Positions 16,964-25,377 of a stretch of DNA of 64,000 bases are shown in pieces (within the stretch, counting starts at the first letter, position 1; each line of letters starts with the position of its first letter). Source of the DNA: Comamonas koreensis (GTDB taxonomy: Bacteria > Pseudomonadota > Gammaproteobacteria > Burkholderiales > Burkholderiaceae_C). The position numbers and the translations under genes are program-made. The notes beneath the pieces were generated by a model. That model ran no database searches and was not told the DNA's origin. It was given only the letters and a program-made list of their open reading frames with translations. The stretch is taken from assembly GCF_021026195.1 (NCBI RefSeq), contig NZ_JAJNCT010000021.1, positions 189,712 through 253,711 on the forward strand. The letters run 5' to 3'.

Positions 16964-17116
16964 ATGCGTACCTTCCAAATGACCTACCTAAAAGACGGCG
17001 AGCAAAAGGCCCGCTGCATTCTGGCTTCCGGCATTGGTGCCGCCTACGACCGCGCATTCGATTACTTTGAGCGCATTGGCTGCCAGCGTGGCGGCTGCAC
17101 CGTGTATTTGGCTTGA
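16964..17116 (+). CDS. Small early phage protein, 50 aa
   Basis: An ORF starting MRTFQMTYLKDGEQKARC and ending at TGA 17114-17116. It is preceded by 'TTGGATCACCAA', a weak ribosome site. The predicted fold is strand-helix ('GIGAAYDRAFDYFERIG') with three Cys near residues 18, 40 and 45. Small genes here are common in P2-like phages. The reading is plausible because codon use matches the neighbours, but there is no homology I recognise. Confidence 0.45.
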   Translation: MRTFQMTYLKDGEQKARCILASGIGAAYDRAFDYFERIGCQRGGCTVYLA

Positions 17117-17126
17117 GGTCAGCGGA

Positions 17127-17591
17127 ATGAAGCAAGACAAGGCCGAAGCCAGCGCAGTGGCAGCCGCATTGCCCTATGGCCTGCGCAAGCTGCCTGTGCG
17201 TGATGTGCGGCAGATGCAGTACCTTGCGCCTGAGCTTGACCTGTTCCCCAAGGCGCCTGCGCGCGCCGAATTCGTCGGCCCACCTGAAAAGGGCATTCCA
17301 CGGCGTGAACGTGCGCGCTTTATGAAGAACCGGGACTTCTTTGTGGAGAAGGCCAGCCGGGGCATGTACGCCGGCGCGGACCATGCCGAGTGGGCAAGCA
17401 TCCCCGTGTCATGGCGCGTCATGATGTTGATGGCGGGCGGCATGGGCGACATGAACACCATCGACTACCTGGCTGGCCGCAGCTGGCAGGAGATTCCGCC
17501 CGCTGAGCGCGAGGCAGTGAAGTTCTTCATTCGTGAGGCGAAGCGCCTATTTGGCAGACTGCACGCGCTGACCTTGCGCACGGTGGAGTAA
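17127..17591 (+). CDS. Hypothetical phage protein upstream of gpA, 154 aa
   Basis: ATG 17127 is preceded by a GAGG sequence 8 bases upstream; the frame is open from 17034 but overlaps the previous small gene. The product is basic, with 'RRERARFMKNRDFFVEKASRGMYAG' and 'WRVMMLMAGGMGDMNTIDYLAGRSWQEIPPAEREAVKFFI'. In P2 the helicase loader B precedes A; this protein occupies that slot but I cannot show that it is B. It lies seven bases before gpA. Confidence 0.55.
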   Translation: MKQDKAEASAVAAALPYGLRKLPVRDVRQMQYLAPELDLFPKAPARAEFVGPPEKGIPRRERARFMKNRDFFVEKASRGMYAGADHAEWASIPVSWRVMMLMAGGMGDMNTIDYLAGRSWQEIPPAEREAVKFFIREAKRLFGRLHALTLRTVE

Positions 17592-17598
17592 GCGCACC

Positions 17599-19578
17599 AT
17601 GCCGGCAATCCTGCGCACCCTGCCCACTGCTGGCCTCTCTGATTGGGAGGCCAACAAGCCGCGCATGCAAATGGTTCAACACCACCTGCAGCGCGTGCTG
17701 GAGGCCGCGCCGAAGAGCTGGCAACAGGCTATCCGCACCCAGCTGGGTGGCGGCATGTTGGTCGATGAAAGCCTGGAGGCCCCGCCCGAGTGGGCACAAG
17801 CTTGGGACAAGCTGCAGCAGATCGCTGGCTTTGATGCGCGCTATGGGAATGCATCGCGTCTGAATCTCAGCGATTTTGAGATCTGCACCTGGGCCAAGCG
17901 TCTATCGGGTGCCGTTGGCGAGTTCCTGGCCAGCTGCCAAGCTGCCGGCATGGCCACGGGTGCCCGTGAACAGTACCAAGCCCTGGTGGTGATGCTGCGT
18001 GGTACGGGTGCGCTGTCCGATGAAGACCTGGATAGCCTATTTAAATTTCAGCATTCGGACACGCAAGAGGATTGGGAAAAGAAGGTAGCTGCGGCTATCG
18101 AGCGAGCCTGTGATGGCGCATGGTGGCGCCGCAAGCTGCGCCGCCATGTGGCGCGCGTGGTGGAGGCAGGCGCCATTCGCCTGGGTCTGGTCAATGTGGC
18201 CAGGGGCCGTTACATCAGCCACGACGGCCTGCAGCGCCGCCAAGCCCAGATCAAGCGCAACATCGATGTGCTGACTCGCAGCCTGTACCGCAATGAGGCG
18301 GGCCAGGTGTACACACTGGCCGAGCTGGCGGCCCTGGGCACTGCCAACCCCACTGTGCGCGGCGGAGAGCTGATGACACGCATTCGCGGGGCCGAGGAGT
18401 ACGCCGACAGCCATGGCCACTTCGGTCTGTTCATTACCCTGACGCTGCCCAGCAAGTACCACCCCGTGGCATTCAGTGGCGGCAAGACTAGGCCCAACGA
18501 AAAGTACCAGGGCGCCACGCCGCGCGATGGCCAGCAGTGGCTTTGCAACACCTGGGCCAAGGCCCGTGCCCAGCTGGGCCGCAAGGGCATCAAGATTTAT
18601 GGTTTGCGCGTGGCAGAGCCGCACCACGACGGCACACCACATTGGCATGCCTTGCTGTGGACTGAATCCCTGGAAGATGCGCAGCAGCTCGAAAGCACGC
18701 TGCGCCGCTACTGGCTCAAGGAAGACGGAAACGAGCGCGGCGCCCAAGAGTACCGGGTGTGCATCAAGCGCATGGACAAGGGCGGTGCGGCGGGCTACGT
18801 GGCCAAGTACATCGCCAAGAGCGTTGGCCACATTGCTTTGGCAGACCACCAAGACCTGGTAAGCGGCGAGCAGATCGCCATGAACTTCGGCGCCGAAGAA
18901 AGCCAGGGCCACCAGCGCGTGGACGCATGGGCTGCCTGCTGGGGTATTCGCCAGTTCCAAACCATTGGCATGCCGAGTGTGACGGCCTGGCGCGAGCTGC
19001 GCCGCGTCAGCCATGACCAGCTGGAGCTGTTCGCCAAAGAAGGTGACCAGTTGACCATGCGCGCATACCGCGCCTGCCACCGCCATGGCGATATCAAGGC
19101 TGATTGGCGCGTGTTCATGGAGGCCATGGGCGGCCACGCCCGCCGCCGCGACGATTGGCACCTAAAAACCGTCAACCGCATGGTCGAAGACGGCCAGGTC
19201 AACAAATACGGCGAAGAAGTAAAGGTGGGTCGCATCGTCGGCCTGACGCCGCGCAAGGGCCGCATGTCGGGCCGCTGGCTGGTGAGCCGCCGCATTGCCT
19301 GGGTGCCTGTTGCTGGTGAGTCCAGCACGCATGCATCCCATGACTTTGACGCCGCCAAAAACGGCGATGCAGCAGAACAAGCGCAGGGCACTGGCATGGC
19401 AGGTGCCCGCGCGCCGCAGGCGCGCGCTTGGACTGGTTTCAATAACTGTACGGCCCGCATCACCGGCGAGCTGCGCCGGGCCATTTTGGGCGTCAGCGAG
19501 CGCGAAAAAGCGCCTACCTATCCCCAGGAAACCATCGACTACTTCCGCCGCCTACGGCAAATGGAGGCCCAGCAGTGA
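17599..19578 (+). CDS. A: Replication initiation endonuclease gpA (HUH type), 659 aa
   Basis: Nicks the phage origin and starts rolling-circle replication, staying linked to the 5' end through Tyr. The central region (residues 270-410) holds the HUH set: 'FGLFITLTLPSKYHPV' (motif 1), His348-x-His350 in PHWHALLW (metal site), and the paired tyrosines Tyr400 and Tyr404 in AAGYVAKYIAK (motif 3). P2 A is 761 residues with the same tyrosine pair; in P2 the origin lies inside gene A, and the same may hold here. It overlaps the next gene by four bases (GTGA). Confidence 0.92.
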   Translation: MPAILRTLPTAGLSDWEANKPRMQMVQHHLQRVLEAAPKSWQQAIRTQLGGGMLVDESLEAPPEWAQAWDKLQQIAGFDARYGNASRLNLSDFEICTWAKRLSGAVGEFLASCQAAGMATGAREQYQALVVMLRGTGALSDEDLDSLFKFQHSDTQEDWEKKVAAAIERACDGAWWRRKLRRHVARVVEAGAIRLGLVNVARGRYISHDGLQRRQAQIKRNIDVLTRSLYRNEAGQVYTLAELAALGTANPTVRGGELMTRIRGAEEYADSHGHFGLFITLTLPSKYHPVAFSGGKTRPNEKYQGATPRDGQQWLCNTWAKARAQLGRKGIKIYGLRVAEPHHDGTPHWHALLWTESLEDAQQLESTLRRYWLKEDGNERGAQEYRVCIKRMDKGGAAGYVAKYIAKSVGHIALADHQDLVSGEQIAMNFGAEESQGHQRVDAWAACWGIRQFQTIGMPSVTAWRELRRVSHDQLELFAKEGDQLTMRAYRACHRHGDIKADWRVFMEAMGGHARRRDDWHLKTVNRMVEDGQVNKYGEEVKVGRIVGLTPRKGRMSGRWLVSRRIAWVPVAGESSTHASHDFDAAKNGDAAEQAQGTGMAGARAPQARAWTGFNNCTARITGELRRAILGVSEREKAPTYPQETIDYFRRLRQMEAQQ

Positions 19579-19841
19579 AAACCACCACCGCCAAACCCAC
19601 CCAGGCGGGCCGTCGCATGCGCGCCGTCAGCCCAATGCTGCAGCAGGCCCTGGATGCAGGCCGCCGCGTGTGCGACGACATGCAGGACGGCCCAGAGGCC
19701 CGCCAAGCCATGAAGCGCGAGATTTTGGAGATTGCCGACACCGACGAGCGCCTGCTTGTTGGCTTGGTCGCAGGCCTGACCCACCCGCGCCTAAAGCGAG
19801 CCGATTTTTCCACCACCACAACCCAGCAACCAAAGGAGTAA
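19575..19841 (+). CDS. Small phage protein after gpA, 88 aa
   Basis: GTG 19575 overlaps the gpA stop (GTGA), implying coupling. Basic N-terminus ('KTTTAKPTQAGRRMRAVSP'), then two helices and a Thr/Gln-rich tail. No recognised domain. It is the first of a row of small coupled genes between gpA and the methyltransferase. Confidence 0.5.
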   Translation: MKTTTAKPTQAGRRMRAVSPMLQQALDAGRRVCDDMQDGPEARQAMKREILEIADTDERLLVGLVAGLTHPRLKRADFSTTTTQQPKE

Positions 19842-19846
19842 GTGCC

Positions 19847-20068
19847 ATGAACGCAAAACGCACCGAGCCCCGCACCCACACCTACCAGCGCAAGCCTGGC
19901 GCCTATGTGGGCACCGGCCACGACGCCAGCCATCTGGCCGCAGTCTTCGCGGCCGAGCGCGAGCGCCTGGCCACCGAAGCAGCCAAGGTCAAGCGCCGCC
20001 GCAAGCCCAAGGCCGAAGCCTTGGCTAACCCCGACGAGAACCCCAACCAGCTGCGTCTGGTGGGCTGA
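19847..20068 (+). CDS. Small basic phage protein, 73 aa
   Basis: ATG 19847 has a strong AAGGAG ribosome site at 19833-19838. The protein is strongly basic ('KVKRRRKPKAEAL'), with a long helix ('AAVFAAERERLATEAAKVKRRRKPK'), as in small nucleic-acid-binding phage proteins. It ends four bases before the methyltransferase start. Confidence 0.5.
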   Translation: MNAKRTEPRTHTYQRKPGAYVGTGHDASHLAAVFAAERERLATEAAKVKRRRKPKAEALANPDENPNQLRLVG

Positions 20069-20072
20069 ACAC

Positions 20073-21212
20073 ATGTTGATCAAGCCCGCCTACTACAACG
20101 AAATCGACAAATTTGCCGCGCAGACGCTGCGCAATCTCATCGCTGCGGGCCACATCGCCCCCGGTGATGTGGACGAAAGGAGTATTGAAGATGTTCACCC
20201 CGATGACCTCAAGCCCTACACCCAATGCCACTTCTTCGCAGGCGTTGGTGTTTGGTCCTACGCCCTCCGCGCCGCTGGCTGGCCAGATGACCGATCTGTT
20301 TGGACCGGTTCCTGTCCTTGCCAACCTTTCAGCCAGGCAGGCCAAGGCTCTGCGTTTGATGACGAGCGGCACTTGTGGCCAGCCTTCCACCACCTCATCA
20401 GCGAGTGCCGCCCTGCAGCAATCTATGGAGAGCAGGTTGCAAGCAAGGATGCAGACCCTTGGCTCGACCTTGTACACACTGACATGGAAGCCCTGGGTTA
20501 TGCCTTCGGGGCGGTTGCGTTCCCGTCTGCGGGCGTCGGTGCGCCGCACATCCGCGACCGAACCTACTGGATCGCAGTGCGTGGAGCTGGGCGGCGTTTG
20601 GGTGCCGGTGGTGCTGCTGTCGGGCTGGCGTACACCCAACACAGTGGACGCGAAATTGGGCAACCGCCTAGGGCCGGGGCAAGTGCAGCTTTGTCATCAG
20701 GTGCTGCTGTCCGGCTGGCCAACAGCCACCAGCACGGACGGGCTGCGTTGTCCCTCGATCGAGGCCACGACCAAGAACATCACCTTGAACCATGCAGCCA
20801 ACTTGGCGGGCTGGCCCACGCCTCAGGCACGCGACCACAAAGGCGCGAATCTGCCGGGGAACGATCTGGCGCACAACTCCAGACCGCTGAACGAAGTGGC
20901 GCGACTTGCGGGCTGGACAACCCCGAGCGCCTCGGACTCGACCAGATCGGGGAGGGGGATAACGGCGGGAATGACGGGCAGCTCCCTGGCCCAGCAATGC
21001 AAGGAAGCGCAGGGCCCGGCCCGGTTAACGGCCTCTGGCGAGCTGCTGATTGGCTGCTCTGCCGGGATGGAAAGTGGCGGCCAGTTGAACCCGGCACATT
21101 CCCGCTGGCTCATGGGGCTGCCGCCCGAGTGGGACGCCTGCGCGCCTACGGAAATGCCATCAACGCGCAAGCCGCGCAAACCTTCATTGAAGTCACGCAA
21201 GACCTGATCTGA
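20073..21212 (+). CDS. Phage DNA (cytosine-5) methyltransferase, 379 aa
   Basis: Motif I '[12 protein letters not shown]' (residues 54-65, SAM site), motif IV 'GSCPCQPFS' with catalytic Cys83, a motif VI variant 'YGEQV' (Glu120, where most have ENV), motif VIII 'RDRTYWIA' and the C-terminal '[10 protein letters not shown]' motif. Phage versions may protect the DNA from host restriction. The region between motifs VIII and IX is low in normal codon pattern and repeats 'GLA..' units, because most of the gene is also read in a second frame (20191-21207). ATG 20073 has only a weak ribosome site. Confidence 0.88.
   Translation: MLIKPAYYNEIDKFAAQTLRNLIAAGHIAPGDVDERSIEDVHPDDLKPYTQCHFFAGVGVWSYALRAAGWPDDRSVWTGSCPCQPFSQAGQGSAFDDERHLWPAFHHLISECRPAAIYGEQVASKDADPWLDLVHTDMEALGYAFGAVAFPSAGVGAPHIRDRTYWIAVRGAGRRLGAGGAAVGLAYTQHSGREIGQPPRAGASAALSSGAAVRLANSHQHGRAALSLDRGHDQEHHLEPCSQLGGLAHASGTRPQRRESAGERSGAQLQTAERSGATCGLDNPERLGLDQIGEGDNGGNDGQLPGPAMQGSAGPGPVNGLWRAADWLLCRDGKWRPVEPGTFPLAHGAAARVGRLRAYGNAINAQAAQTFIEVTQDLI
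20191..21207 (+). CDS. Second long gene in another frame of the methyltransferase, 338 aa
   Basis: Frame +1 relative to the methyltransferase, open for 338 codons. ATG 20191 has AAAGGAG (20176-20182) 8 bases upstream, better than the methyltransferase start itself. The product has four tandem 'GW.T(P/A)...D' units (near 20622, 20712, 20810 and 20911) and ends with '[21 protein letters not shown]', a Trp/Pro-rich motif that looks selected. I recall proteins with these GWPTP-type repeats from other phages, in the same overlap, but cannot search. Function unknown. Position and expression suggest joint production with the methyltransferase. Confidence 0.7.
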   Translation: MFTPMTSSPTPNATSSQALVFGPTPSAPLAGQMTDLFGPVPVLANLSARQAKALRLMTSGTCGQPSTTSSASAALQQSMESRLQARMQTLGSTLYTLTWKPWVMPSGRLRSRLRASVRRTSATEPTGSQCVELGGVWVPVVLLSGWRTPNTVDAKLGNRLGPGQVQLCHQVLLSGWPTATSTDGLRCPSIEATTKNITLNHAANLAGWPTPQARDHKGANLPGNDLAHNSRPLNEVARLAGWTTPSASDSTRSGRGITAGMTGSSLAQQCKEAQGPARLTASGELLIGCSAGMESGGQLNPAHSRWLMGLPPEWDACAPTEMPSTRKPRKPSLKSRKT

Positions 21213-21233
21213 CCACCATCGAAAGAACAAACC

Positions 21234-21440
21234 ATGATTCAAGCAACCAACATCCAACCCATGCGCAGCTACCGCGCATTCGTCTATCCCGTAACGGCCA
21301 GCACCTGGGACTTGGAAGGCGAGGAAGGCAACAAGCTGCTGCAGTTCGTGCAGCTCAAGGCCGCCAACAGCGAAGACGCTGAGGCGAAGGCCATGTGGGT
21401 GACCGGCATGAACGTCTACACCGTTGAGCGTAAGGACTGA
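21234..21440 (+). CDS. Small phage protein, 68 aa
   Basis: An ORF between the methyltransferase and the PP-loop gene, three bases from the latter. ATG 21234 follows GAAAGAACAAACC, a weak ribosome site. The predicted fold is a small strand-helix-strand unit ('YRAFVYPVTAS...FVQLKAANSEDAEAKAMWVTG...YTVER'), like small ferredoxin-fold phage proteins. No family recognised. Confidence 0.5.
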   Translation: MIQATNIQPMRSYRAFVYPVTASTWDLEGEEGNKLLQFVQLKAANSEDAEAKAMWVTGMNVYTVERKD

Positions 21441-21443
21441 GCC

Positions 21444-22409
21444 ATGCCAAAAACCATGCATGTGATTTCTGTGAGCGGCGGCAAGGACAGCACAGCTGTG
21501 TTGCTGCTCGCTCTTGAGCGGTGCCCACCGGGCAGTGTTCTGCCGATCTTCTGTGACACCGGCAACGAACACCAGGCCGTCTATGACTACCTGGACTATC
21601 TGGAATTGGCGCTGGGGGTGAGCATCACCCGCTTGCGCGCAGACTTTAGCCGTCAGCTGATGGCCAAGCGGCTTTTTATCGCTCGGGATGTGCGCACCGG
21701 CCGCGACAAGGCAGGGCGTCGGTTGCGTTGGTCTAACAAGGCAAAGCGCCGCGCCTTGTCCGTCATGTTCCCGAGTGGCAACCCTTTCCTCGATCTGTGC
21801 ATGTGGAAGGGGCGATTCCCCAGCCGCATGGCTCAGTTCTGTACCGAAGAACTCAAACGCAACATGGCGGTTGGCTTTCAGCTCGATTTGATGGAGGCCG
21901 GGCACCGGGTTATCAGCTGGCAGGGAGTTCGCCGGGATGAATCAGCGCGCCGCAGTAATGCGAAGAAGGCCGAGCGCGTAGCACCGGCTCTGCGGATCTT
22001 CCGACCCATCGTTGAGTGGACTGCGGCCCAGGTGTTTGAGCTGGCCGCTTCCAGGTCGGTACAACCTAACCCGCTCTACCTGCAAGGAATGGGCCGCGTG
22101 GGTTGCATGCCATGCATCAACTGCCAGAAGGATGAACTTCGCCAGATTGCTGTGCGCTGGCCAGCGCATCTTGAGCGAGTGGCCGAGTGGGAGCGCAAGG
22201 TGAGTATGTGCTCTAAGCGCGGGTTCTCTACCTTTATGGCTGATGCCCATGGCGCACGCGACAGGCGCGAGATTTTCAGCGACCTGAATATCTGGGCGCG
22301 CGTTGAGTGGGCCAGGACAACCCGAGGCGGCAAGCAGTTTGACCTGCTCGCCCAGCTGGATGAACCAAACACCTGCGCATCGGCATATGGCCTGTGCGAC
22401 CAAGCCTGA
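21444..22409 (+). CDS. PAPS-reductase-like PP-loop protein, 321 aa
   Basis: An ATP-pyrophosphatase fold: 'SVSGGKDSTAVLL' PP-loop at residues 9-21. Further blocks 'FCDTGNEH' and 'SWQGVRRDES' match the phage PAPS reductase-like family rather than CysH, which lacks the second. C-terminal cysteines 'VGCMPCINC' and a final 'YGLC' could bind an iron-sulfur cluster. Related enzymes activate sulfur for transfer, including DndC in DNA phosphorothioation. With an adjacent methyltransferase, a nucleic-acid modification role is possible but not shown. ATG 21444 is used. Confidence 0.8.
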   Translation: MPKTMHVISVSGGKDSTAVLLLALERCPPGSVLPIFCDTGNEHQAVYDYLDYLELALGVSITRLRADFSRQLMAKRLFIARDVRTGRDKAGRRLRWSNKAKRRALSVMFPSGNPFLDLCMWKGRFPSRMAQFCTEELKRNMAVGFQLDLMEAGHRVISWQGVRRDESARRSNAKKAERVAPALRIFRPIVEWTAAQVFELAASRSVQPNPLYLQGMGRVGCMPCINCQKDELRQIAVRWPAHLERVAEWERKVSMCSKRGFSTFMADAHGARDRREIFSDLNIWARVEWARTTRGGKQFDLLAQLDEPNTCASAYGLCDQA

Positions 22410-22423
22410 TAGGAGACAGCAAG

Positions 22424-22915
22424 ATGCAGAAAATCACCATTCAGCCACGCAGTGCCGGCAAAACATCCAGCATCCGCGCCGCCATGAGCGCAGCTGCGCG
22501 CTTGCTGCGCAAAGCCGGTTACACCTGGGAAAACGGAGAGTGGAAGGCACCAGCACGCCGATTAATCACGATCTGGGCGCGCAATAGCGGCTTCGACCTG
22601 ATGAGTTTTCGTGATGAATGGGCGCGTGCCATGGCGGTAGACAGTCGAATGCCAGGCCTGCGCCTGATCGACCTGGCAGAGGTTCAGGCTGAGTCGGTGC
22701 CAAACCTAACCCCGAGTGCAATCGCTGCAGCTGTTTGCCAGCGAGTGGCTGAACTCGATGACCGCAGTAGCCCGGCAGATTGGCCAGAGGCAATGCTGGT
22801 AACGGCAGAAGAACTGCAGGCGATCCTGCTCGAGGAACTTGCAGCAGCCTTGCCAGTCCCCCAGGCCAAGCCCGCTGATGCGCTGGATGCAGCCCAGGAA
22901 GGCAGCAAGCAATGA
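22424..22915 (+). CDS. Hypothetical phage protein, 163 aa
   Basis: ATG 22424 has AGGAG (22411-22415) 8 bases upstream. The first 60 residues are basic and could bind nucleic acid ('IRAAMSAAARLLRKAGYTWENGEWKAPARRL'); the remainder is acidic and helical, ending in a Pro/Ala-rich tail. It overlaps the next gene as ATGA. No domain recognised. Confidence 0.5.
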   Translation: MQKITIQPRSAGKTSSIRAAMSAAARLLRKAGYTWENGEWKAPARRLITIWARNSGFDLMSFRDEWARAMAVDSRMPGLRLIDLAEVQAESVPNLTPSAIAAAVCQRVAELDDRSSPADWPEAMLVTAEELQAILLEELAAALPVPQAKPADALDAAQEGSKQ

Positions 22916-23391
22916 CGAAACTGCACAGCCGCGCCATGAAGAGTGGCCTCTACCGCAAGGCGGCGCCGATGATGGCGCTGATGGTGCGCAAGAACATGGA
23001 GGCCGAATACACCAGCGTTGGGCTGCACTGCGTGCAGGCCGATCACCAGTCAAACCAGACCGAGCTGCTTGCCCGCCTGGCCTACCTGCTTGGGATAGGC
23101 GCAGAGATTGCGCGAGCCATCCCGGTGGCCGGAGACAACCGGCCAGGCCTGCACCAGGCGCTGGCCACCGTGGTGGGCATGGCGGTCGACGGGCACCGCT
23201 GGGATTCCAGCTGGGGCGCCCAGTTGTCGCATGCCGTCGATATCAGCATTGATCTGTTCTGTAGCTACCGCAACCTGGCAAGCCAGTTTGAGCCTGGAGC
23301 GCGGATGCTGGCGGACGATGTGATTGCGGGGAAGGTGCGGGCCGATGTGATCCGGCCCTTGGAATTCCCGAACGGGAATGAAATGGCATAA
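22912..23391 (+). CDS. Hypothetical phage protein, 159 aa
   Basis: Coupled to the previous gene by an ATGA overlap. A helical, weakly basic N-terminus ('SGLYRKAAPMMALMVRKNMEAEYTSVGLH') precedes a compact domain with several Asp/His residues. No catalytic pattern I can name. Its 3' end contains the first of two palindromes (23364-23379), so the coding sequence overlaps the control region of the next gene. Confidence 0.5.
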   Translation: MTKLHSRAMKSGLYRKAAPMMALMVRKNMEAEYTSVGLHCVQADHQSNQTELLARLAYLLGIGAEIARAIPVAGDNRPGLHQALATVVGMAVDGHRWDSSWGAQLSHAVDISIDLFCSYRNLASQFEPGARMLADDVIAGKVRADVIRPLEFPNGNEMA

Positions 23392-23430
23392 GTGGTGGGC
23401 CTGGCCGCTGAATATTCCCGCTCGGGAATA
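23364..23430. promoter_or_regulatory. Two identical-arm palindromes upstream of the AlpA-like gene
   Basis: ATTCCCG-AA-CGGGAAT (23364-23379) and ATTCCCG-CT-CGGGAAT (23414-23429). The arms are identical, the spacers differ, and the centres are 50 bp apart (about five helical turns). The second is extended by one pair (TA). They fit paired binding of one regulator, perhaps the adjacent AlpA-like protein. Confidence 0.65.
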
Positions 23431-23463
23431 CCAGCGGAATCAACGAAGCGTAAACAGGGAGAT

Positions 23464-23691
23464 ATGGCCATGGGCATTTACCGCATGAACAAAGAAGAAG
23501 TACTGGCAGAAATGGACGTGGCCGAAATGACGCTGCGCAACCTGATCGAGAATCACGGATTCCCACACCCGCGCAAGGCTGGGCCGCAAAAGCTGTTTTG
23601 GCTGGTCAGTGAAATTGTGACCTGGCTGGAGAGCTGTCCTAAAGCTTGGGGCGGGGATGCCGGCGAGAGTTCTCTCACGAAGCCTGCATAA
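23464..23691 (+). CDS. AlpA/MerR-like small DNA-binding regulator, 75 aa
   Basis: Starts at ATG 23464 (ribosome-like AGGGA upstream; the GTG frame from 23392 lacks one). The core 'EEVLAEMDVAEMTLRNLIENHGFPHPRKAGPQKLFWLVSEIVTWLES' is a winged helix-turn-helix of the AlpA/excisionase type, where the 'FP.P....' turn and W near the end are typical. AlpA-like proteins control prophage integrase and excision. Two palindromes lie just upstream. It is the rightmost early gene but one before the integrase. Confidence 0.7.
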   Translation: MAMGIYRMNKEEVLAEMDVAEMTLRNLIENHGFPHPRKAGPQKLFWLVSEIVTWLESCPKAWGGDAGESSLTKPA

Positions 23692-23720
23692 TCGATCAAC
23701 ACTTTAGTGGAACGGATCAA

Positions 23721-24104
23721 ATGACAGTGATTGATGAAGTTCGCAATTTGACTGATCGCCAGCTGTTGGCGCTTGTTGCTGACGCATGCGGCGCTAGCCG
23801 ATATCCAGAGACTGGCGATTGGGAATACTTCTACATCAGGCAATCGCAGGAGCGAGGGGGTGATGGGTTGGAATTTGAGGCGTGGAACCCGCTGGAGGAT
23901 GATGGCGACGCGCTGCGGCTAGCTGTTGGCTTGAATATTCACATTGAACAAAATACAGCATTCAGCCGTGCATGCGCGCTCTGGTATGGGCAGGGAGTCT
24001 TGCGCGATGAGTTGTTTGAACCATGGGGCAATGATAAGTTTGCAGCGACCAGGCGCGCCATAGTGCTTGCTGCCGCTGCAATCCAGAGCCAGGCTACGAG
24101 TTAG
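23721..24104 (+). CDS. Phage ABA-sandwich domain protein, 127 aa
   Basis: ATG 23721 chosen; the frame is open back to 23646 without homology. 'FEAWNPLEDDGDALRLAVGLNI' and the final helix fit the ABA sandwich family of small phage proteins with unknown role. It ends overlapping the integrase stop by 11 bases on the other strand. Less GC-rich than the tail genes. Confidence 0.6.
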   Translation: MTVIDEVRNLTDRQLLALVADACGASRYPETGDWEYFYIRQSQERGGDGLEFEAWNPLEDDGDALRLAVGLNIHIEQNTAFSRACALWYGQGVLRDELFEPWGNDKFAATRRAIVLAAAAIQSQATS

Positions 24105-25305
24105 CCAAAACCATCTGCACCGGGGCCGCATAGTCGGCCCACTCTTGCATAATCACCGCCCTTTTTTCCAGCATATCGCCGCGTCTATACGCGGCTTCTG
24201 TTTTTGTGTCGATGGCATGCGCCAAGCACAGCTCTATCGCATCGCGTGGATGGTGCGTGCATTCCCCGGCCCAATCGCGGAATGTGGAGCGGAAACCATG
24301 CGGCACGGCCTCGGGGTAGTGCCGGCGCATCACCGCAGTAAGGGACATATCGGATAGCATGCCGCCGCGATTGGAAACAAACACCAGGTCATCCGGCTCG
24401 CCTGGCTTCAATTGGCTCAGCATGGCAAGTGCCTGCGCAGGCAAAGGCACGCGGTGAAGGCGTTTGCTTTTCATGCGTTCAGCGGGCACAAGCCATAGGC
24501 CAGCAGATAGATCTAGTTCTCCCCAGCGCATGCCGCGCAGTTCACCGGATCGTGTCGACGTCAGGATGAGCATCTGCAGCGCGCGGGCGCTTTGGCCTTT
24601 CACACTGCAAAGGCGCTGGTAAAAATCAGGCAGGGCGGCGTAAGGCACGGCGGGGTGGTGCTGAACGGGTGCCACCTTGTTGGGGTTCGCTAGAACGTGT
24701 TCTAGCAAGCCCTTCCATTTGGCAGGGTTAGGCCCGCTGCGGTGACCGTGGACGGTTGACCAATCAAGGATTTGCTCGATGCGCCCGCGCACTCGCGTGG
24801 CTGTTTCCGTCTTAGTCTTCCAAATTGGCGACAGGACACGCAGCACATGCGCCTGTTCAATGTCTGCCACGTTCAGATGGCCAATGACGGGGAAAGCGTA
24901 GGTTGCCAGTGTGCTGCGCCACTGGTTGACGTGCTTTAGATTGCGCCATGTACTCTCATGCTCTTTGATAAATTTCTCTGCTGCCTGCTCGAATGGCATC
25001 TGGTAGGAGGCTGCAAGGCGGGCGGCCTCACGTTCAGCGGCCCGCGCACGCAAGGGATCAACGCCAGTGTTCCGCAAGGTGAGGGCTGATCGGGCGGCAT
25101 CTCTGGCAGCTGCCAGCCCCACAGCGGGATAGCTGCCCAAGCCCATGCGCTTACGCGCCCGGTGGTGTGTGTACCGATAGACCCATGAACGAGAACCGCC
25201 GATGATCTGCAGATACAGCCCGGTTACCCCTCCAACTGCGTGTGCACCTTCTTCGCGTAGGCGAGAGACTTCCAAGGCAGTTTTTTCGAGAATGCGTTTG
25301 GGCAT
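24094..25305 (-). CDS. int: Tyrosine-recombinase integrase, 403 aa
   Basis: Catalyses site-specific recombination between attP and attB. Residues 1-90 are an Arm-binding domain of the DUF4102 type ('GLYLQIIGGSRSWVYRYTHHRARKRMGLGSYPAVGLAAAR'). Residues 105-190 are the core-binding domain. The catalytic residues are Arg252 (TSTRSGELRG), a Lys near 279-281, His336-x-x-Arg339 (PHGFRSTFR), His363 and Tyr373. ATG 25305 is preferred, since the open frame back to 25533 crosses a tRNA. Transcribed away from the tRNA-Ser genes; a LexA-like box lies 73 bp upstream. Confidence 0.93.
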   Translation of the reverse strand: MPKRILEKTALEVSRLREEGAHAVGGVTGLYLQIIGGSRSWVYRYTHHRARKRMGLGSYPAVGLAAARDAARSALTLRNTGVDPLRARAAEREAARLAASYQMPFEQAAEKFIKEHESTWRNLKHVNQWRSTLATYAFPVIGHLNVADIEQAHVLRVLSPIWKTKTETATRVRGRIEQILDWSTVHGHRSGPNPAKWKGLLEHVLANPNKVAPVQHHPAVPYAALPDFYQRLCSVKGQSARALQMLILTSTRSGELRGMRWGELDLSAGLWLVPAERMKSKRLHRVPLPAQALAMLSQLKPGEPDDLVFVSNRGGMLSDMSLTAVMRRHYPEAVPHGFRSTFRDWAGECTHHPRDAIELCLAHAIDTKTEAAYRRGDMLEKRAVIMQEWADYAAPVQMVLANS

Positions 25306-25377
25306 AGGACAGTTCCACAGGCCATCAGATGGGCCATAAAAATTTAGATTGGGGTAGTTAGGCGTTCCAGATAAATA

